64,000 nucleotides of DNA from Actinomadura xylanilytica (GCF_030283145.1 NZ_JASNWE010000004.1:1208173-1272172); one strand, 5' to 3'. Shown: positions 47,247-56,405, numbered from the stretch's first letter. A program made the numbers and translations. The notes: generated from the sequence alone by a model not told the origin.

Positions 47247-47723
47247 ATGAGAAAGTCCGGTATCGCCGCCCTTCGCGGCATGAGCTTCAAGACCAAGTCT
47301 GCTGCGGTGATGGGCATCGTAGCGGCGGGCGTCACGGTACTACCGGCGACCGCATTCGCAACCACGACAGCGCAGCCCGTAGAGGTAAAGGCGTCATGCC
47401 GCGGTGGGGCAGAAGCTAATTGGCTGATCCCCGACGGTGAGGGCTCGTGGGCCGGCAAGGTCCAGTGGCACGACACCAACAATGACACCGGGGACGACCA
47501 AGACGACTTCCTCATCACCGACCGGGACTTGGATGGACAGTCCTCCTCCCTCTGGGTGAAGAACAACTACACCGGGAAGACCTACTACAAGCACGTCTAT
47601 AGCGGTGAGGGCTATTGCATGGGCATAGGAAGCCTTCCCAACGGCAAGACGGCCAGCTGGAAAGCCTGCGGCTGGGACGACGGCAAGGCCCTCGAGTGCA
47701 AAACGGGCAAGGTCACCGAATAG
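47247..47723 (+). CDS. Secreted hypothetical protein
   Basis: Unrecognised. A 158-residue protein with a Sec signal peptide (about 1-38, ending AFATTTA) and a mature domain of about 115 residues rich in Asp, Trp, Gly and Lys, with four cysteines (SCRGG, YCMGIG, KACGW, LECKTG). These would allow two disulphides. ATG at 47247 has GGGAG 6 bases upstream. It lies between a transposase remnant and an integrase remnant, suggesting acquired DNA. Confidence 0.7.
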   Translation: MRKSGIAALRGMSFKTKSAAVMGIVAAGVTVLPATAFATTTAQPVEVKASCRGGAEANWLIPDGEGSWAGKVQWHDTNNDTGDDQDDFLITDRDLDGQSSSLWVKNNYTGKTYYKHVYSGEGYCMGIGSLPNGKTASWKACGWDDGKALECKTGKVTE

Positions 47724-47881
47724 AGGCCAGTCGCCGCACGGTCCCCGGCCGTGGTGGCGGTTGGAAACCCGACGGTCGCCTGCGCATCTGCGCTGACCCG
47801 TCGGCCTTCGACACCGACCTCCACGACTGCGCCGCGGTCCTCATCGACTGAACCGGCGATCGCGCGGGCCCAGCCTCCGGG

Positions 47882-48265
47882 CTGGATCCGCGCGATCTCG
47901 GCTGCCCTCTGGCCATCCCGGCCACCAGGACCGTCTTCGCGCAGCCGGAAACCCCCGCGCCACATCCCTACCTCGGGGCGTGGCACAACGCACGCGCCGC
48001 CGCATTCACTCCCGCGGAGGCCGCGTCGCCGCTCGCTGAGACGCCCTACGCCTTCCGGCATGCCGCCGTCTCCACCTGGCTCAGCGCGGAAATTCCACCC
48101 GCACAAGTGGCCGAGTGGGCCGGCCGCAGCGTGGCCGTACTCCTACGCGTCTACGCCAAGTGCATTGTTGGGCAGGCAGAGGAGGCCGAGCGCCGAATCT
48201 CCCAAGCAATCCAGGTCCACCAGACGCCGGAGGATCCTCCGCGGAGCACGGTCGACGAGGTCTAA
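47882..48265 (+). pseudogene. Tyrosine integrase C-terminal remnant
   Basis: Reads TPYAFRHAAVSTWLSAEIPP then AEWAGRSVAVLLRVYAKC and ends EDPPRSTVDEV. This is the C-terminal catalytic part of a phage/AICE-type tyrosine recombinase with the second-box Arg/His and the Tyr. The conserved H of AGHS is Arg and the N-terminal two-thirds are missing. Followed after 11 bases by ACTTCAACCCGTATTC, which recurs at 63036 and, with one change, after the second integrase remnant. Confidence 0.75.
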
Positions 48266-48313
48266 CGGGGCGCCAGACTTCAACCCGTATTCCACCCAGC
48301 CACCCAGTGCGCC

Positions 48314-48410
48314 CGCGGACGGCGAGAGGGTGTGACAGACCGTTCCGCGCGAGCGTGCCCCCCGGCCCAGCGGGTGGCTGGGGCACGAGACCCCCGCTTC
48401 ACGGTCGCGC
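48314..48410 (+). repeat. Conserved hairpin element, copy 1
   Basis: 6-base arms (CGCGGA/TCCGCG) enclose a 24-base loop at 48320-48343 (CGGCGAGAGG then GTGTGACAGACCGT). A GC-rich stem-loop and CCCCCGCTTCACGGTCGCG follow. The loop differs at one base from copy 2 (62318-62341, minus strand) and matches 18 of 24 in copy 3 (63194-63217). It could be a structured RNA or a DNA recognition element. Confidence 0.6.
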
Positions 48411-48525
48411 AACCGACGTGGTCGGGTACTCGGTACCTCTTCGTCCCGAACTATTCGGCGGGCTCTAGGCCGGCCCCTTTCCGCACTGGTCGGGACGTAT
48501 GTTGGTTGGCGGTGTTCGGCAGTGT

Positions 48526-48550
48526 TGCTGTACTTCCGTTCTGTACAGCA
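48526..48550. promoter_or_regulatory. Palindrome TGCTGTAC-N9-GTACAGCA (possible repressor operator)
   Basis: Perfect 8-base arms, about 200 bases upstream of the kinase gene. A related site with 5-base arms and the shared string TGTTGCTGTACTT occurs at 63414-63431 beside hairpin copy 3. Confidence 0.5.
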
Positions 48551-48745
48551 GTCAGCCTTACCTACGGCGACGCCCATGCCGGAGGACGAGCTATCCCGCA
48601 GCCGCATCGGCCGCGGTCCGCACCGTCGTGGAGCGGGCGACCTGTTCCGGATTTTGGTCTATGACCCGGTGTCGGGCGTCTTGGACGTGTGGCCGCATCC
48701 TTGTTAGTTCGCTCCTGGCCTGTTCGTTGGCGGTATGTTCCGATC

Positions 48746-51013
48746 GTGGGTTGGGATAGTGAGGGTGTGCTGGCGGGCCGGTACCGGCGACTGGGGCAGA
48801 TCGGGCAGGGTGGGATGGGCGCGGTGTGGCGCGCTCATGACGCCGACCTGGAACGCGAGGTGGCCATCAAGGAACTGCGGGTGCCCGAGCAGGTCACCGA
48901 GCAGGAACGGCGCGTATGGTACGCGCGGATGGGGCGGGAGGCCCGAGCCGCCGCCCGGCTGAGGCACCCGGGGATCGTCACCGTTTACGACCGGGTGACG
49001 GGCGAGGACGGCCGTCCGTGGATCGTGATGGAGCTGATCCACGGGCAGTCCCTGGAGCACTTGCTGACCGAGCAGGAAGCCCTACCTGAGCCGCAGGTCG
49101 CCGCAATCGGGTTGGCGATGTTGGAGGCGCTGTCGACCGCACATGCGCACCGGATCGTGCACCGCGATGTCAAACCGGCCAACGTGCTGCTGGAGGGCGA
49201 TCGGATCGTCCTCACCGACTTCGGTATCGCCGCGGTGGAGGGCGATGCCACCCTCACCCGCCCGGGCGCGGTGCTGGGCACGCCCGCCTACATGTCCCCC
49301 GAACAGGTATCCGGCCGGGCCGTCAGTCCCGCCTCGGACCTGTGGTCACTCGCCGCGACCTTGTACGCGGCGGTGGAAGGCCGCCCGCCGTTCACCGCCC
49401 CCACACATGGGGCACTGTTCATCGCCATCGCCACCCAAGACCCCGCACCACCCGAATGCGGCGGGCCGCTCGCGCAGGTCCTGAACGGCCTGCTGCGCAA
49501 AGACCCCGCCGACCGGCTATCCGTCGGGCAGATCCGCGACCTGCTCACCGCCGTGACCGGCCCCGGCAGCAAGTCCGGCGCCCAGGCCCGGCGCGCTGAC
49601 CAGCAACCCGCGCCACTCACCGACACCCTCAGCTACACCGACGGCCTGCCCCTCGTACGCGGCCCCGTACCCTTCCCAGATGACAAGGGGCTGTCCCAGC
49701 CAGCCCGTGCTGCCAAGGATTTGCCCGAGCAGGAGGCGGTCGCGATCCGCCGGGAGTTGGCCGAGGCCGACCCCGACCGCTACCGCCCCGACCTCGCCCA
49801 ATCACTGCACAACCTCGGCAACACGCTGTGGAAGCTGAACCGTTTCGCCGAAGAACTGCCCGTGGAGCAGGAGGCAGTCGTCATCCGCCGGTGGTTGGCC
49901 GAGGCCGACCCCGGCCGCTACCGCCCCGACCTCGCCCTATCGCTGAGCAACCTCGGCTTCACGCTGGGGAAGTTGGACCGCCATGCCGAGGCGGCACCCG
50001 TGAGGCAGGAAGCGGTCGCCATCCGCCGGCGGTTGGCCGAGGCCGACCCCGACCGCTACCGCCCCAACCTCGCCCAATCACTGCACAACCTCGGCAACAC
50101 GCTGTGGAAGCTGAACCGTTTCGCCGAAGAACTGCCCGTGGAGCAGGAGGCAGTCGTCATCCGCCGGGAGCTGGCCGAGGCCGACCCCGACCGCTACCGC
50201 CCCAACCTCGCCCAATCACTGAGCAACCTTGGCAGCACGCTGAAGAAGTTGGACCGCCATGCCGAGGCGGCACCCGTGAGACAGGAAGCGGTCGCTGAAT
50301 ACCGGGAGCTGGCCGAGGCCGACCCCGACCGCTACCGCCCCAACCTCGCCCTATCGCTGCACAACCTCGGCGACACGCTGTGGAAGCTGAACCGATTTAC
50401 CGAAGAACTGCCCGTGGAGCAGGAGGCGGTCGTCATCCGCCGGCGATTGGCCGAGGCCGACCCCAACCGCTACCGCCCCGACCTCGCCCAATCACTGAGC
50501 AACCTTGGCAGCACGCTGGGGAGGCTGGACCGCCATGCCGAAGCGGCACCCGTGAGACAGGAAGCGGTCGCCATCCGCCGGCGATTGGCCGAGGCCGACC
50601 CCAACCGCTACCGCCCCGACCTCGCCCTATCGCTACACAACCTCGGCAGCACGCTGGGGAAGCTGGACCGCCATGCCGAAGCGGCACCCGTGGAGCAGGA
50701 GGCAGTCTCCATATACCGGCGGTTGGCCGAGGCCGACCCCAACCGCTACCGCCCCGACCTCGCCCTATCGCTACACAACCTCGGCTTCACGCTGGGGAAG
50801 CTGGACCGCCATGCCGAGGCGGCACCCGTGAAACAGGAAGCGGTCTCCATATACCGGCGGTTGGCCGAGGCCGACCCCAACCGCTACCGCCCCGACCTCG
50901 CCCAATCACTGCACAACCTCGGCTTCACGCTGGGGAAGCTGGACCGCCACGCCGAGGCGGCACCCGTGAAACAGGAAGCGGTCACGATCCGCCGGGAGCT
51001 GGGCCGAAGTTGA
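48746..51013 (+). CDS. Ser/Thr protein kinase with nine TPR-like repeats, frameshifted end
   Basis: A 755-residue protein. The kinase domain (about 10-270) has the Gly-loop IGQGGMGAVW, Lys42, catalytic HRDVKPAN (Asp141) and DFG (Asp158), then SPEQVSG. It is PknB-like but has no transmembrane helix. From 49727 come nine tandem 46-residue repeats (EQEAV..RR.LAEADP.RYRP.LA.SL.NLG.TL.KL.R.AE..PV) of TPR-like pattern. The tenth unit breaks at about 51001, where an extra G gives RRELGRS-stop; removing one base would continue ELAEVDPDRYRP for about 60 codons. GTG at 48746 is chosen by alignment to kinase N-termini; TATGTT lies 12 bases upstream and the message may be leaderless. Confidence 0.88.
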   Translation: MGWDSEGVLAGRYRRLGQIGQGGMGAVWRAHDADLEREVAIKELRVPEQVTEQERRVWYARMGREARAAARLRHPGIVTVYDRVTGEDGRPWIVMELIHGQSLEHLLTEQEALPEPQVAAIGLAMLEALSTAHAHRIVHRDVKPANVLLEGDRIVLTDFGIAAVEGDATLTRPGAVLGTPAYMSPEQVSGRAVSPASDLWSLAATLYAAVEGRPPFTAPTHGALFIAIATQDPAPPECGGPLAQVLNGLLRKDPADRLSVGQIRDLLTAVTGPGSKSGAQARRADQQPAPLTDTLSYTDGLPLVRGPVPFPDDKGLSQPARAAKDLPEQEAVAIRRELAEADPDRYRPDLAQSLHNLGNTLWKLNRFAEELPVEQEAVVIRRWLAEADPGRYRPDLALSLSNLGFTLGKLDRHAEAAPVRQEAVAIRRRLAEADPDRYRPNLAQSLHNLGNTLWKLNRFAEELPVEQEAVVIRRELAEADPDRYRPNLAQSLSNLGSTLKKLDRHAEAAPVRQEAVAEYRELAEADPDRYRPNLALSLHNLGDTLWKLNRFTEELPVEQEAVVIRRRLAEADPNRYRPDLAQSLSNLGSTLGRLDRHAEAAPVRQEAVAIRRRLAEADPNRYRPDLALSLHNLGSTLGKLDRHAEAAPVEQEAVSIYRRLAEADPNRYRPDLALSLHNLGFTLGKLDRHAEAAPVKQEAVSIYRRLAEADPNRYRPDLAQSLHNLGFTLGKLDRHAEAAPVKQEAVTIRRELGRS
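49727..50968 (+). repeat. Nine tandem 138-bp repeats inside the kinase gene
   Basis: Units of exactly 138 bases in two subtypes: A (NLGNTLWKLNRFAEELPV) and B (NLGFTLGKLDRHAEAAPV). Order A-B-A-B-A-B-B-B-B, so units 1-6 also form a 276-base super-repeat. The near-identity at DNA level indicates recent expansion and potential for copy-number change. Confidence 0.9.
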
Positions 51014-51640
51014 CCCCGACCGCTACCGCCCGGTGCAGGCCGACCCGGACCGTAGGCCGGCTACGGCCGAGGCCGGAAGCGGCGCGGCAGCGATCGCCCC
51101 AGCCTTCGACTGCACCCCACCACCCACTGCGATCGTCACGGCCTCGACTCTCTCCAACGCTCTCCCACTTCTCCCCTGTCCTTGACGCACCAGCACGGCC
51201 GGGAAACTGCCGCAGCGTAGAGGCGGCCATTCCCGATGATGACTGCTCCCACCACTCAACGGTCGTCTGCACGATTGGACGGCCGAACGGTTCGCGACGG
51301 GTCGGCCCGGAGAGGCCGTATGCCCGGCCCGAACCGGTCGGCCGCGGCGACCCGCGCAGCGGGGCGCCCTTGAAGACGTAGAGAAACTCCTCATCCCATC
51401 TCCAGGACTAGACACTCCCGGGACTGAACAACTGGGTTCAGGCGGGCTGCTCGGGCGGTACCTGGGCAGGGCGTCGGGCTGTGCTCAGGCGCTCGTGGAA
51501 TTACTCGGCAAGAGGCTCGATCAGGTAACGCTCGTCGAGGACTCCGGCGAGATCTTGCCCTCGCATCCCCGGGTCGTCGTTCTGCCGGTCGAAACTCGAA
51601 GGCGGCCATGCCCTCCTGAACGGCGGCATCGTGTTCTCCC
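51014..51640. other. Degenerate region between kinase and integrase remnant
   Basis: About 630 bases. The first 190 would encode the C-terminus of the kinase protein in the shifted frame. The rest shows no convincing gene. Confidence 0.45.
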
Positions 51641-51670
51641 TCGACGGGCATGGGCGAGCTTCTGGCGTAG

Positions 51671-51793
51671 GTCGCCAAGTGGGCAGGGCCCAGCGTGGCC
51701 GTCCCGCTGCAGGTCTATGCCACGTGTGTGGCGAGGCAGGGCGAGGAGGCCAAGCGACGGATCAACAAGGCAACCGGGCCGACGGGCCTCTAG
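51671..51793 (+). pseudogene. Second tyrosine integrase C-terminal remnant
   Basis: VAKWAGPSVAVPLQVYATC then RQGEEAKRRINKATGPTGL-stop, matching the last 40 residues of tyrosine integrases (compare AEWAGRSVAVLLRVYAKC at 48.1 kb). An in-frame stop precedes it and the conserved His is Pro. AACTTCAGCCCGTATTCGG follows, then, 68 bases after the stop, the left att repeat. Confidence 0.65.
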
Positions 51794-51860
51794 AACTTCA
51801 GCCCGTATTCGGCCCGGATGCCCGTACAGAGCCGCAAACGATCACCGACAGCCGGACATG

Positions 51861-51964
51861 ACGAGAACAGCCCCTGACCGGGTTTCGCCTGGTCAGGGGC
51901 TGTTTCTGCTGGTGTGGCGGGTCCAGGATTCGAACCTGGGAAGGCTAAGCCGACGGATTTACAG
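51861..51964. repeat. Left att repeat (tRNA-Tyr 3' part plus terminator)
   Basis: 104 bases, identical to 62874-62977 except for two bases in the hairpin loop. It holds a 14-base-pair terminator stem (AACAGCCCCTGACC and complement) and, on the minus strand, tRNA-Tyr from anticodon loop CTGTAAA to the acceptor end. Identity stops exactly at the 5' side of the anticodon loop. The sequence beyond does not restore a tRNA 5' half. Confidence 0.92.
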
Positions 51965-52005
51965 ATCTTCGGCCGTTCTGGGGTGGCCGACTGTTCCGCC
52001 GCAGG

Positions 52006-53163
52006 TCAGGCGGGAACTGGAGCATCCGGAGGGTTCTCGTCTTCCGGGCCGTGCCCCGAATGTGCCCCGGGCGTGTCGCCTGTCGCTCTGGCCCCCTGGT
52101 TGAGCCCGCGCGCGACCTCCCCGTCCTTCCCCTCCAGCCTACGTGCGTAGTGCCGGGTCGTGATCGTCGTGTTGGAGTGCCCGAGGCGACGACCAGCCGC
52201 AAGGACGCCGAACTCATCAGCCACCCATGACGCATGAGAAGCCCGCAGATCATGAGGCGTGATGTCCAGACCCGCCTCCTTAACGGCCGGGTCGAACCTC
52301 CATGTCCGCCATGCATTGTAATGCAGCGGATTACCTTTTCGATTCACAAATAGAAGAGTCTCGCCATTACTGTCGATTCCCTCCATGTGCACCCGAATTT
52401 TCCGGGTCAGAAATTCCGGAATCTGAATATCGCGGACTTGATGATTCTTGGGTGTTCCGAAAGAAATTCGCCCCTCGATTTCAATCAGGTTTTCCGAGAC
52501 CCGAAGAGAGTCGCTATCGAGATCGATGCTCTTTCGACGTAGGGCGAATACCTCGCCCACACGGAGGCCCGCATACAGCATGATTTCGATAAGCAAGTCA
52601 TGCGGCGCGACCGCCGACGCGACGAGCTTACTACCCTGCTCTTTAGTGATAATGGTCGGTTCATGCACCACCAGACGAGGAAGCTTAGTGCCGATACAGG
52701 GAGAAATGCGAATGAGTTCATTTACTGTCGCCGTCTGCATAATCTGAGATAGGACGACATGAGCCTGCCTGATGCGGGACGCACTAAGACCGCGCGCGTT
52801 CATATCAGCGACCCATTCACTTACCGTGATTGGCCGAATGGACGCCAAGGTCATACGGCCAAAATGCGGCTCTACCTGTGTGCGGAAGAGCGAGAGGTAG
52901 GACGCATAGGTCTTTGGCTTGACGGTAGGCCGTATCGAGTCGAGCCAGCGCCGGCCCCAGGCACCGAAAAGCACGTTTCCGGCATCGGGATTGACCCATT
53001 CACCTCTAGCGACTTCCGCCTCTTTGAGCGTGAGCCAACGGCTAGCCTCTCGCTTGGTCTTGAACGTCATCGGCGCGGGTCGCCGCTTGCCATCAGGGCC
53101 ACGGTATCGGGCCTGCCAGCGACCAGAAGGGAGATTTCGAACACTTCCAAAATCGCGATCCAT
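52006..53163 (-). CDS. int: Site-specific tyrosine integrase
   Basis: A 385-residue phage-type integrase. It has an Arm-binding N-terminal region (RYRGPDGKRRPAPMTF), a SAM-like core-binding domain (about 70-160) and a catalytic domain with Arg in AGLRVGE, HDLRASHA, LGHS and the Tyr nucleophile in TRHYARRLEG. It catalyses recombination between attP and the tRNA-Tyr attB. The start overlaps the xis stop (ATGA). The middle of the gene is AT-richer than its surroundings. The C-terminal 30 residues are a Gly/Pro-rich tail. Confidence 0.95.
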   Translation of the reverse strand: MDRDFGSVRNLPSGRWQARYRGPDGKRRPAPMTFKTKREASRWLTLKEAEVARGEWVNPDAGNVLFGAWGRRWLDSIRPTVKPKTYASYLSLFRTQVEPHFGRMTLASIRPITVSEWVADMNARGLSASRIRQAHVVLSQIMQTATVNELIRISPCIGTKLPRLVVHEPTIITKEQGSKLVASAVAPHDLLIEIMLYAGLRVGEVFALRRKSIDLDSDSLRVSENLIEIEGRISFGTPKNHQVRDIQIPEFLTRKIRVHMEGIDSNGETLLFVNRKGNPLHYNAWRTWRFDPAVKEAGLDITPHDLRASHASWVADEFGVLAAGRRLGHSNTTITTRHYARRLEGKDGEVARGLNQGARATGDTPGAHSGHGPEDENPPDAPVPA

Positions 53164-53372
53164 CAGGCCGCATTCCTTCCCAGACCATAATTCAGGGTGA
53201 TCGGCTCGACTCGCGATGCTTCGATGTACTCAGCAAGCACCGTCGAAGAAATACGTACATGCCTACCGAAGTGGTGAAACTCGATCCTTCTTTCATCAAT
53301 AAGTCTGCGCACAAAACGTTCCGGGGTGTTCAGGACGTCGGCAGCTTCGGCGCACGTCAGATACTTGGACAA
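53163..53372 (-). CDS. xis: Excisionase-type helix-turn-helix protein
   Basis: A 69-residue MerR-like winged-helix protein (LTCAEAADVLNTPERFVRRL...HFGRHVRISSTVLAEYI), the standard excisionase family partner of AICE integrases. It starts with TTG at 53372 preceded by GGGAGG at good spacing. It directs excision with Int, to which it is translationally coupled. Confidence 0.9.
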   Translation of the reverse strand: MSKYLTCAEAADVLNTPERFVRRLIDERRIEFHHFGRHVRISSTVLAEYIEASRVEPITLNYGLGRNAA

Positions 53373-53421
53373 GAGAGCCTCCCAATGCGAGCCGGTTCGA
53401 CACTCGATATCAAGCCAGGCA

Positions 53422-54810
53422 TTAGGGAATTCCCCGTATGGCGGGAAGCGGCTTTCCAGTGAGCGCCGCAGTTAGCAGCATCTCACCGGGGGTCAAACCT
53501 TGGCCGACATACCGCCAATGTGCGATTACGAGGATTTCGTCATCCTCGAAGGGGAGACGTCCCGTGGTGGCCGGGTGTTCTCGTTCGTTGTGCATCATTC
53601 GCGCTTCACGGAGGGCGCCGAGGGTGGTCGAGTAGCGCCGGGATTTAGTTGAGAAATGACCCCGAAACCCGAGCATGTGCGCCCACTCAGCTAGTCTCAG
53701 CGTGGCGAACTCCGATATTCCACTTAGACGAATGCACTCAGCGATCAGACGCCGAGCGTGAGCGCTAACGGGAAGTTCGGCCACGTCGTCAGTTGGCCGA
53801 ACGCGACGATCCAGGGTCCCAACACACTCAGCGGCTTTGGTAGCGTATTTGGCGATGTAGCCAGCCACCGCATTATCAGTGAGTTCACCTGAGCTTGAAA
53901 TCGCGCGTACATCGATCTGAGAGCCCCACGCGTGGGTCTTAGCCGGAACGCCACTCGCCGCCACAGTTCGAACCTTGACCGCACCCGCCGCGTGATCAAC
54001 CGCAGCCGCGAGCAGTTCATGAGTCGCCCAGGCAGGCGGGGATGCGTCCGGGCCGCCAGCTCCATCTAGCCGGATTACAGCGTGGAAGTGCACCAAGCCC
54101 CGCCGCTGATATTCGGCGACTTTAGCGAAGGAGACCGTAAGAACCTCCCGCAAGTCTCCAACCCGAAGCCCCGCAGCCTTAGCCGCGTAACGCCGAAACG
54201 CCAGAGCGAAACGTCGCCACAGTTCCGGAGCGTGTGCGTTCCACAGCACGGCCCCGGCGTAGTCGAAGCATTCCGGGCAGATGGGTTGCCCAAGCCGGTG
54301 ATCATCGACCGCATGGCGCGCGGTACACGAGACCCGCCGCCCGTGCGGACACGGAGCGGAATTACGTCGAGGGCGGCACGGAGCGATCTCCCCTCCCGCC
54401 ATTTCCCGCCGTGAGTGCACGGGGCCGAAGGACGGCGCCGTAAGCGTGACGAACGCGGCCGGGTGCTCAGCCACCGTCTTAGCCACTCCCTTCCCACCCA
54501 CCAGGCCCGCTCTGACGAGCTGGTAAGTGTCTGCGCGGTAGATCTCAGCGCAGGCCGGGCAGCGTGAGGCCCGACGGGTCTTGCACGCCACCCGAAGGTT
54601 TCCGTTCGGTTCACGCGAGGTCGAGTATCGGTGCAGCAATGCGCCGGTCATCGGGTCGCGGTATTCGACCGTGCCCCGAAGGTGGATCGGTTGGGCACAT
54701 CCACCAGTCGCACGCGCACGGGCAGCCCACCGGGAGAAGTCCGACCGGTTGAACTTGGCCGCCATGTCCCGCGCGGCTACCGCAGTGACGTAAGACGCAG
54801 CATCAGGCAA
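53422..54810 (-). CDS. Replication initiator protein (RepSA-like)
   Basis: A 462-residue initiator. Multiple Cys pairs (SRCPACAEIYRADTY and ICPECFDY) suggest zinc-binding, and GLVHFHAVIRLDG supplies the HxH-like motif seen in rolling-circle initiators. ALRVGDLREVLTVSFAKVAEY and AGYIAKYATKAAE are characteristic of AICE RepSA proteins. It would drive replication of the excised circle. The start is not certain: TTG at 54810 with GGAG upstream is preferred to a longer reading whose N-terminus is Arg/Pro low complexity. Fifty bases separate it from xis. Confidence 0.9.
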   Translation of the reverse strand: MPDAASYVTAVAARDMAAKFNRSDFSRWAARARATGGCAQPIHLRGTVEYRDPMTGALLHRYSTSREPNGNLRVACKTRRASRCPACAEIYRADTYQLVRAGLVGGKGVAKTVAEHPAAFVTLTAPSFGPVHSRREMAGGEIAPCRPRRNSAPCPHGRRVSCTARHAVDDHRLGQPICPECFDYAGAVLWNAHAPELWRRFALAFRRYAAKAAGLRVGDLREVLTVSFAKVAEYQRRGLVHFHAVIRLDGAGGPDASPPAWATHELLAAAVDHAAGAVKVRTVAASGVPAKTHAWGSQIDVRAISSSGELTDNAVAGYIAKYATKAAECVGTLDRRVRPTDDVAELPVSAHARRLIAECIRLSGISEFATLRLAEWAHMLGFRGHFSTKSRRYSTTLGALREARMMHNEREHPATTGRLPFEDDEILVIAHWRYVGQGLTPGEMLLTAALTGKPLPAIRGIP

Positions 54811-54905
54811 GATTGGCGTGTCTCCTATCCGGTTCGAGGGTGGAGAGACGGCCCCCGGCGTGGCGCTCTTGCTTGGCGGCTTGTGGAGCCACGCCGGGGG
54901 CGTCG

Positions 54906-55061
54906 TCAGAAGGCCGAGACGAACCGTGAGAGGCCGTCGGCGAGGAGTGCGAGGAATCCGGCGATGGCGCGGACGGTCATGGCGGCGGTTTCGGGTTGGC
55001 GGAGGACGAAGAGGGCCAGGACGATCCAGAAGGCGATGAAGGCGCAGCGGCGCAGGAACAT
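54906..55061 (-). CDS. Small AICE membrane protein (51 residues)
   Basis: ATG at 55061 with GGAG 9 bases upstream opens MFLRRCAFIAFWIVLALFVL, a hydrophobic helix, then RQPETAAMTVRAIAGFLALL, a second one, then a short polar end. The position between rep and the next transfer gene, and the two-helix form, resemble small Spd (spread) proteins of Streptomyces elements. Homology was not checked. Confidence 0.65.
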   Translation of the reverse strand: MFLRRCAFIAFWIVLALFVLRQPETAAMTVRAIAGFLALLADGLSRFVSAF

Positions 55062-55078
55062 GGAGTGTGTCTCCGTTC

Positions 55079-55549
55079 TCAGTGACCGAAGCCTTCGCAG
55101 TCTGGGCAGGTGGAGCCGTCGGAGGCGACGCCGCCGCCCCCGCAGGTGACACAGGTCCAGAACCGGGCGACCGGGGGCAGCGGGTCACACTCGCCCTCAG
55201 ACACGGGCGCAGGGCCGTCGGGTTTCTGCGCGGGGACGTAGACGCCCTCGTAGCTGATCGGCCCGAAGGTCCGCGTGACGATCACGTGGCCGCCGTTGGC
55301 CGTCTCGTCGACGGGGGTCTCACCGAGCAGCGCGCCCAGGTGGGCGATGGCGGCGCGGCTGGTCGCGTCGTCGGCGCGCCGGGTGGAGAAGACCCTGTAT
55401 TCCCAGTCGAAGTCACGGACCGGGATGGTGGGGCGCGCTTCCAGCAGATCGGCCAGGGCGCGCAGCCCGGCAATCGCGTCCAGGCGGTTCCACAGGTCCC
55501 GGGGGTCGATCGGGCGCCGCTTGGGGCACCGAGGGGAGTAGCCGGTCAT
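55079..55549 (-). CDS. AICE hypothetical protein with C-terminal Cys-rich zinc motif
   Basis: A 156-residue protein starting MTGYSPRCPK at 55549, with AAGGA 7 bases upstream. The N-terminal 120 residues are of unknown fold. The C-terminus CVTCGGGGVASDGSTCPDC is a DnaJ-type zinc motif (CxxCxGxG...CxxC). Codon use matches the element. It lies between the DUF2637 gene and the small membrane gene, all on one strand with short gaps. Confidence 0.75.
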   Translation of the reverse strand: MTGYSPRCPKRRPIDPRDLWNRLDAIAGLRALADLLEARPTIPVRDFDWEYRVFSTRRADDATSRAAIAHLGALLGETPVDETANGGHVIVTRTFGPISYEGVYVPAQKPDGPAPVSEGECDPLPPVARFWTCVTCGGGGVASDGSTCPDCEGFGH

Positions 55550-55565
55550 GGTGTGTTCCTTCCGG

Positions 55566-56405
55566 TCAGGCGGATACGTGTTCGGGTGCGGGTGCGGGAT
55601 CGGTTGTCCGGACCTGGTGAAGCAGGTCCGACGCGAGCTGGTTGGACACGCCCAGCCGGGACCGCAACGCGTCCCGGGTGATCGGGCGCCCGTACTTGGT
55701 GTGGTGGTCATCGGCCACCCGCCGGGCGAACGCCACCAGCGGCGACGCCGGCCCCGGCATGTCTCCCGCAGATTCCTCGACCAGCGGAACGGCGATCTCG
55801 ATCTGCTCGTTCGCTCGCTCGTCCTGCCGCTCGTCCGGCTGCTCGTCCGGGACGGGCAGGACGGGCACCGTCACCTCAGGACGGTCCTGTTCCCAGACCA
55901 CCCACGGCGAGGACGAGGACGGCGACGAGGACGAGGACTGGGATGGGGACTGGGACGAAGACGGCTGTCCCGAATCAGGTGCCGAGGCCGGGGCCGGGGC
56001 AGCCGGGTCCGAGACGGCCGATCGAGGTCCGGCGGTCCTGCGTTCGAGCATGGAGACCGCGACCAGGAACGCTCCGGCAGGAGTGCCCGCCGTGATCCAG
56101 CCCCAGATACTCGCGTCGGCCTGTGCCAGGTTCGCCGCGAGCGAGAGCAGGATCCCGCCGACCAGGACGAGCGTGGGCCAGGTCAACCGGCCCGTGTCGC
56201 GGCAGGTGCGCTTGTCACGCTGACGCTCCCCCGCCGCCATCACACACGTGAGATCGATGCACACCGCGATGGCCCAGGCCATCCACCCGCGTTGACCGTG
56301 CTCGGTAGCGGTGTCGCGGATGTGGGTGAACGACCCCGCAGCGGCGATGAGGGCCAGGACCACGACCGGCGCCGAGTCCCCGACCACCCCCAGGAGCCGC
56401 CGCAT
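55566..56405 (-). CDS. DUF2637 membrane protein (SpdB-like)
   Basis: A 279-residue protein with four N-terminal membrane spans (about 10-120), the DUF2637 arrangement found in mobile actinomycete elements and thought to take part in intramycelial spread. A low-complexity Ser/Pro linker (about 130-170) and a soluble C-terminal domain with a helix-turn-helix-like segment (TRDALRSRLGVSNQLASDLL) follow. ATG at 56405 overlaps the preceding stop; GTG one codon earlier is possible. Confidence 0.85.
   Translation of the reverse strand: MRRLLGVVGDSAPVVVLALIAAAGSFTHIRDTATEHGQRGWMAWAIAVCIDLTCVMAAGERQRDKRTCRDTGRLTWPTLVLVGGILLSLAANLAQADASIWGWITAGTPAGAFLVAVSMLERRTAGPRSAVSDPAAPAPASAPDSGQPSSSQSPSQSSSSSPSSSSPWVVWEQDRPEVTVPVLPVPDEQPDERQDERANEQIEIAVPLVEESAGDMPGPASPLVAFARRVADDHHTKYGRPITRDALRSRLGVSNQLASDLLHQVRTTDPAPAPEHVSA

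Noticed and set aside
48576..48707. 43-codon plus-strand frame upstream of the kinase (MPEDELSRSR)
   Set aside because: No domain and no clear ribosome-binding site; it probably spans the kinase promoter.
51917..51965. Complete tRNA-Tyr at the left att
   Set aside because: The strand 5' of the anticodon loop (AGAT) does not pair with TCCGT and no acceptor 5' strand is present.
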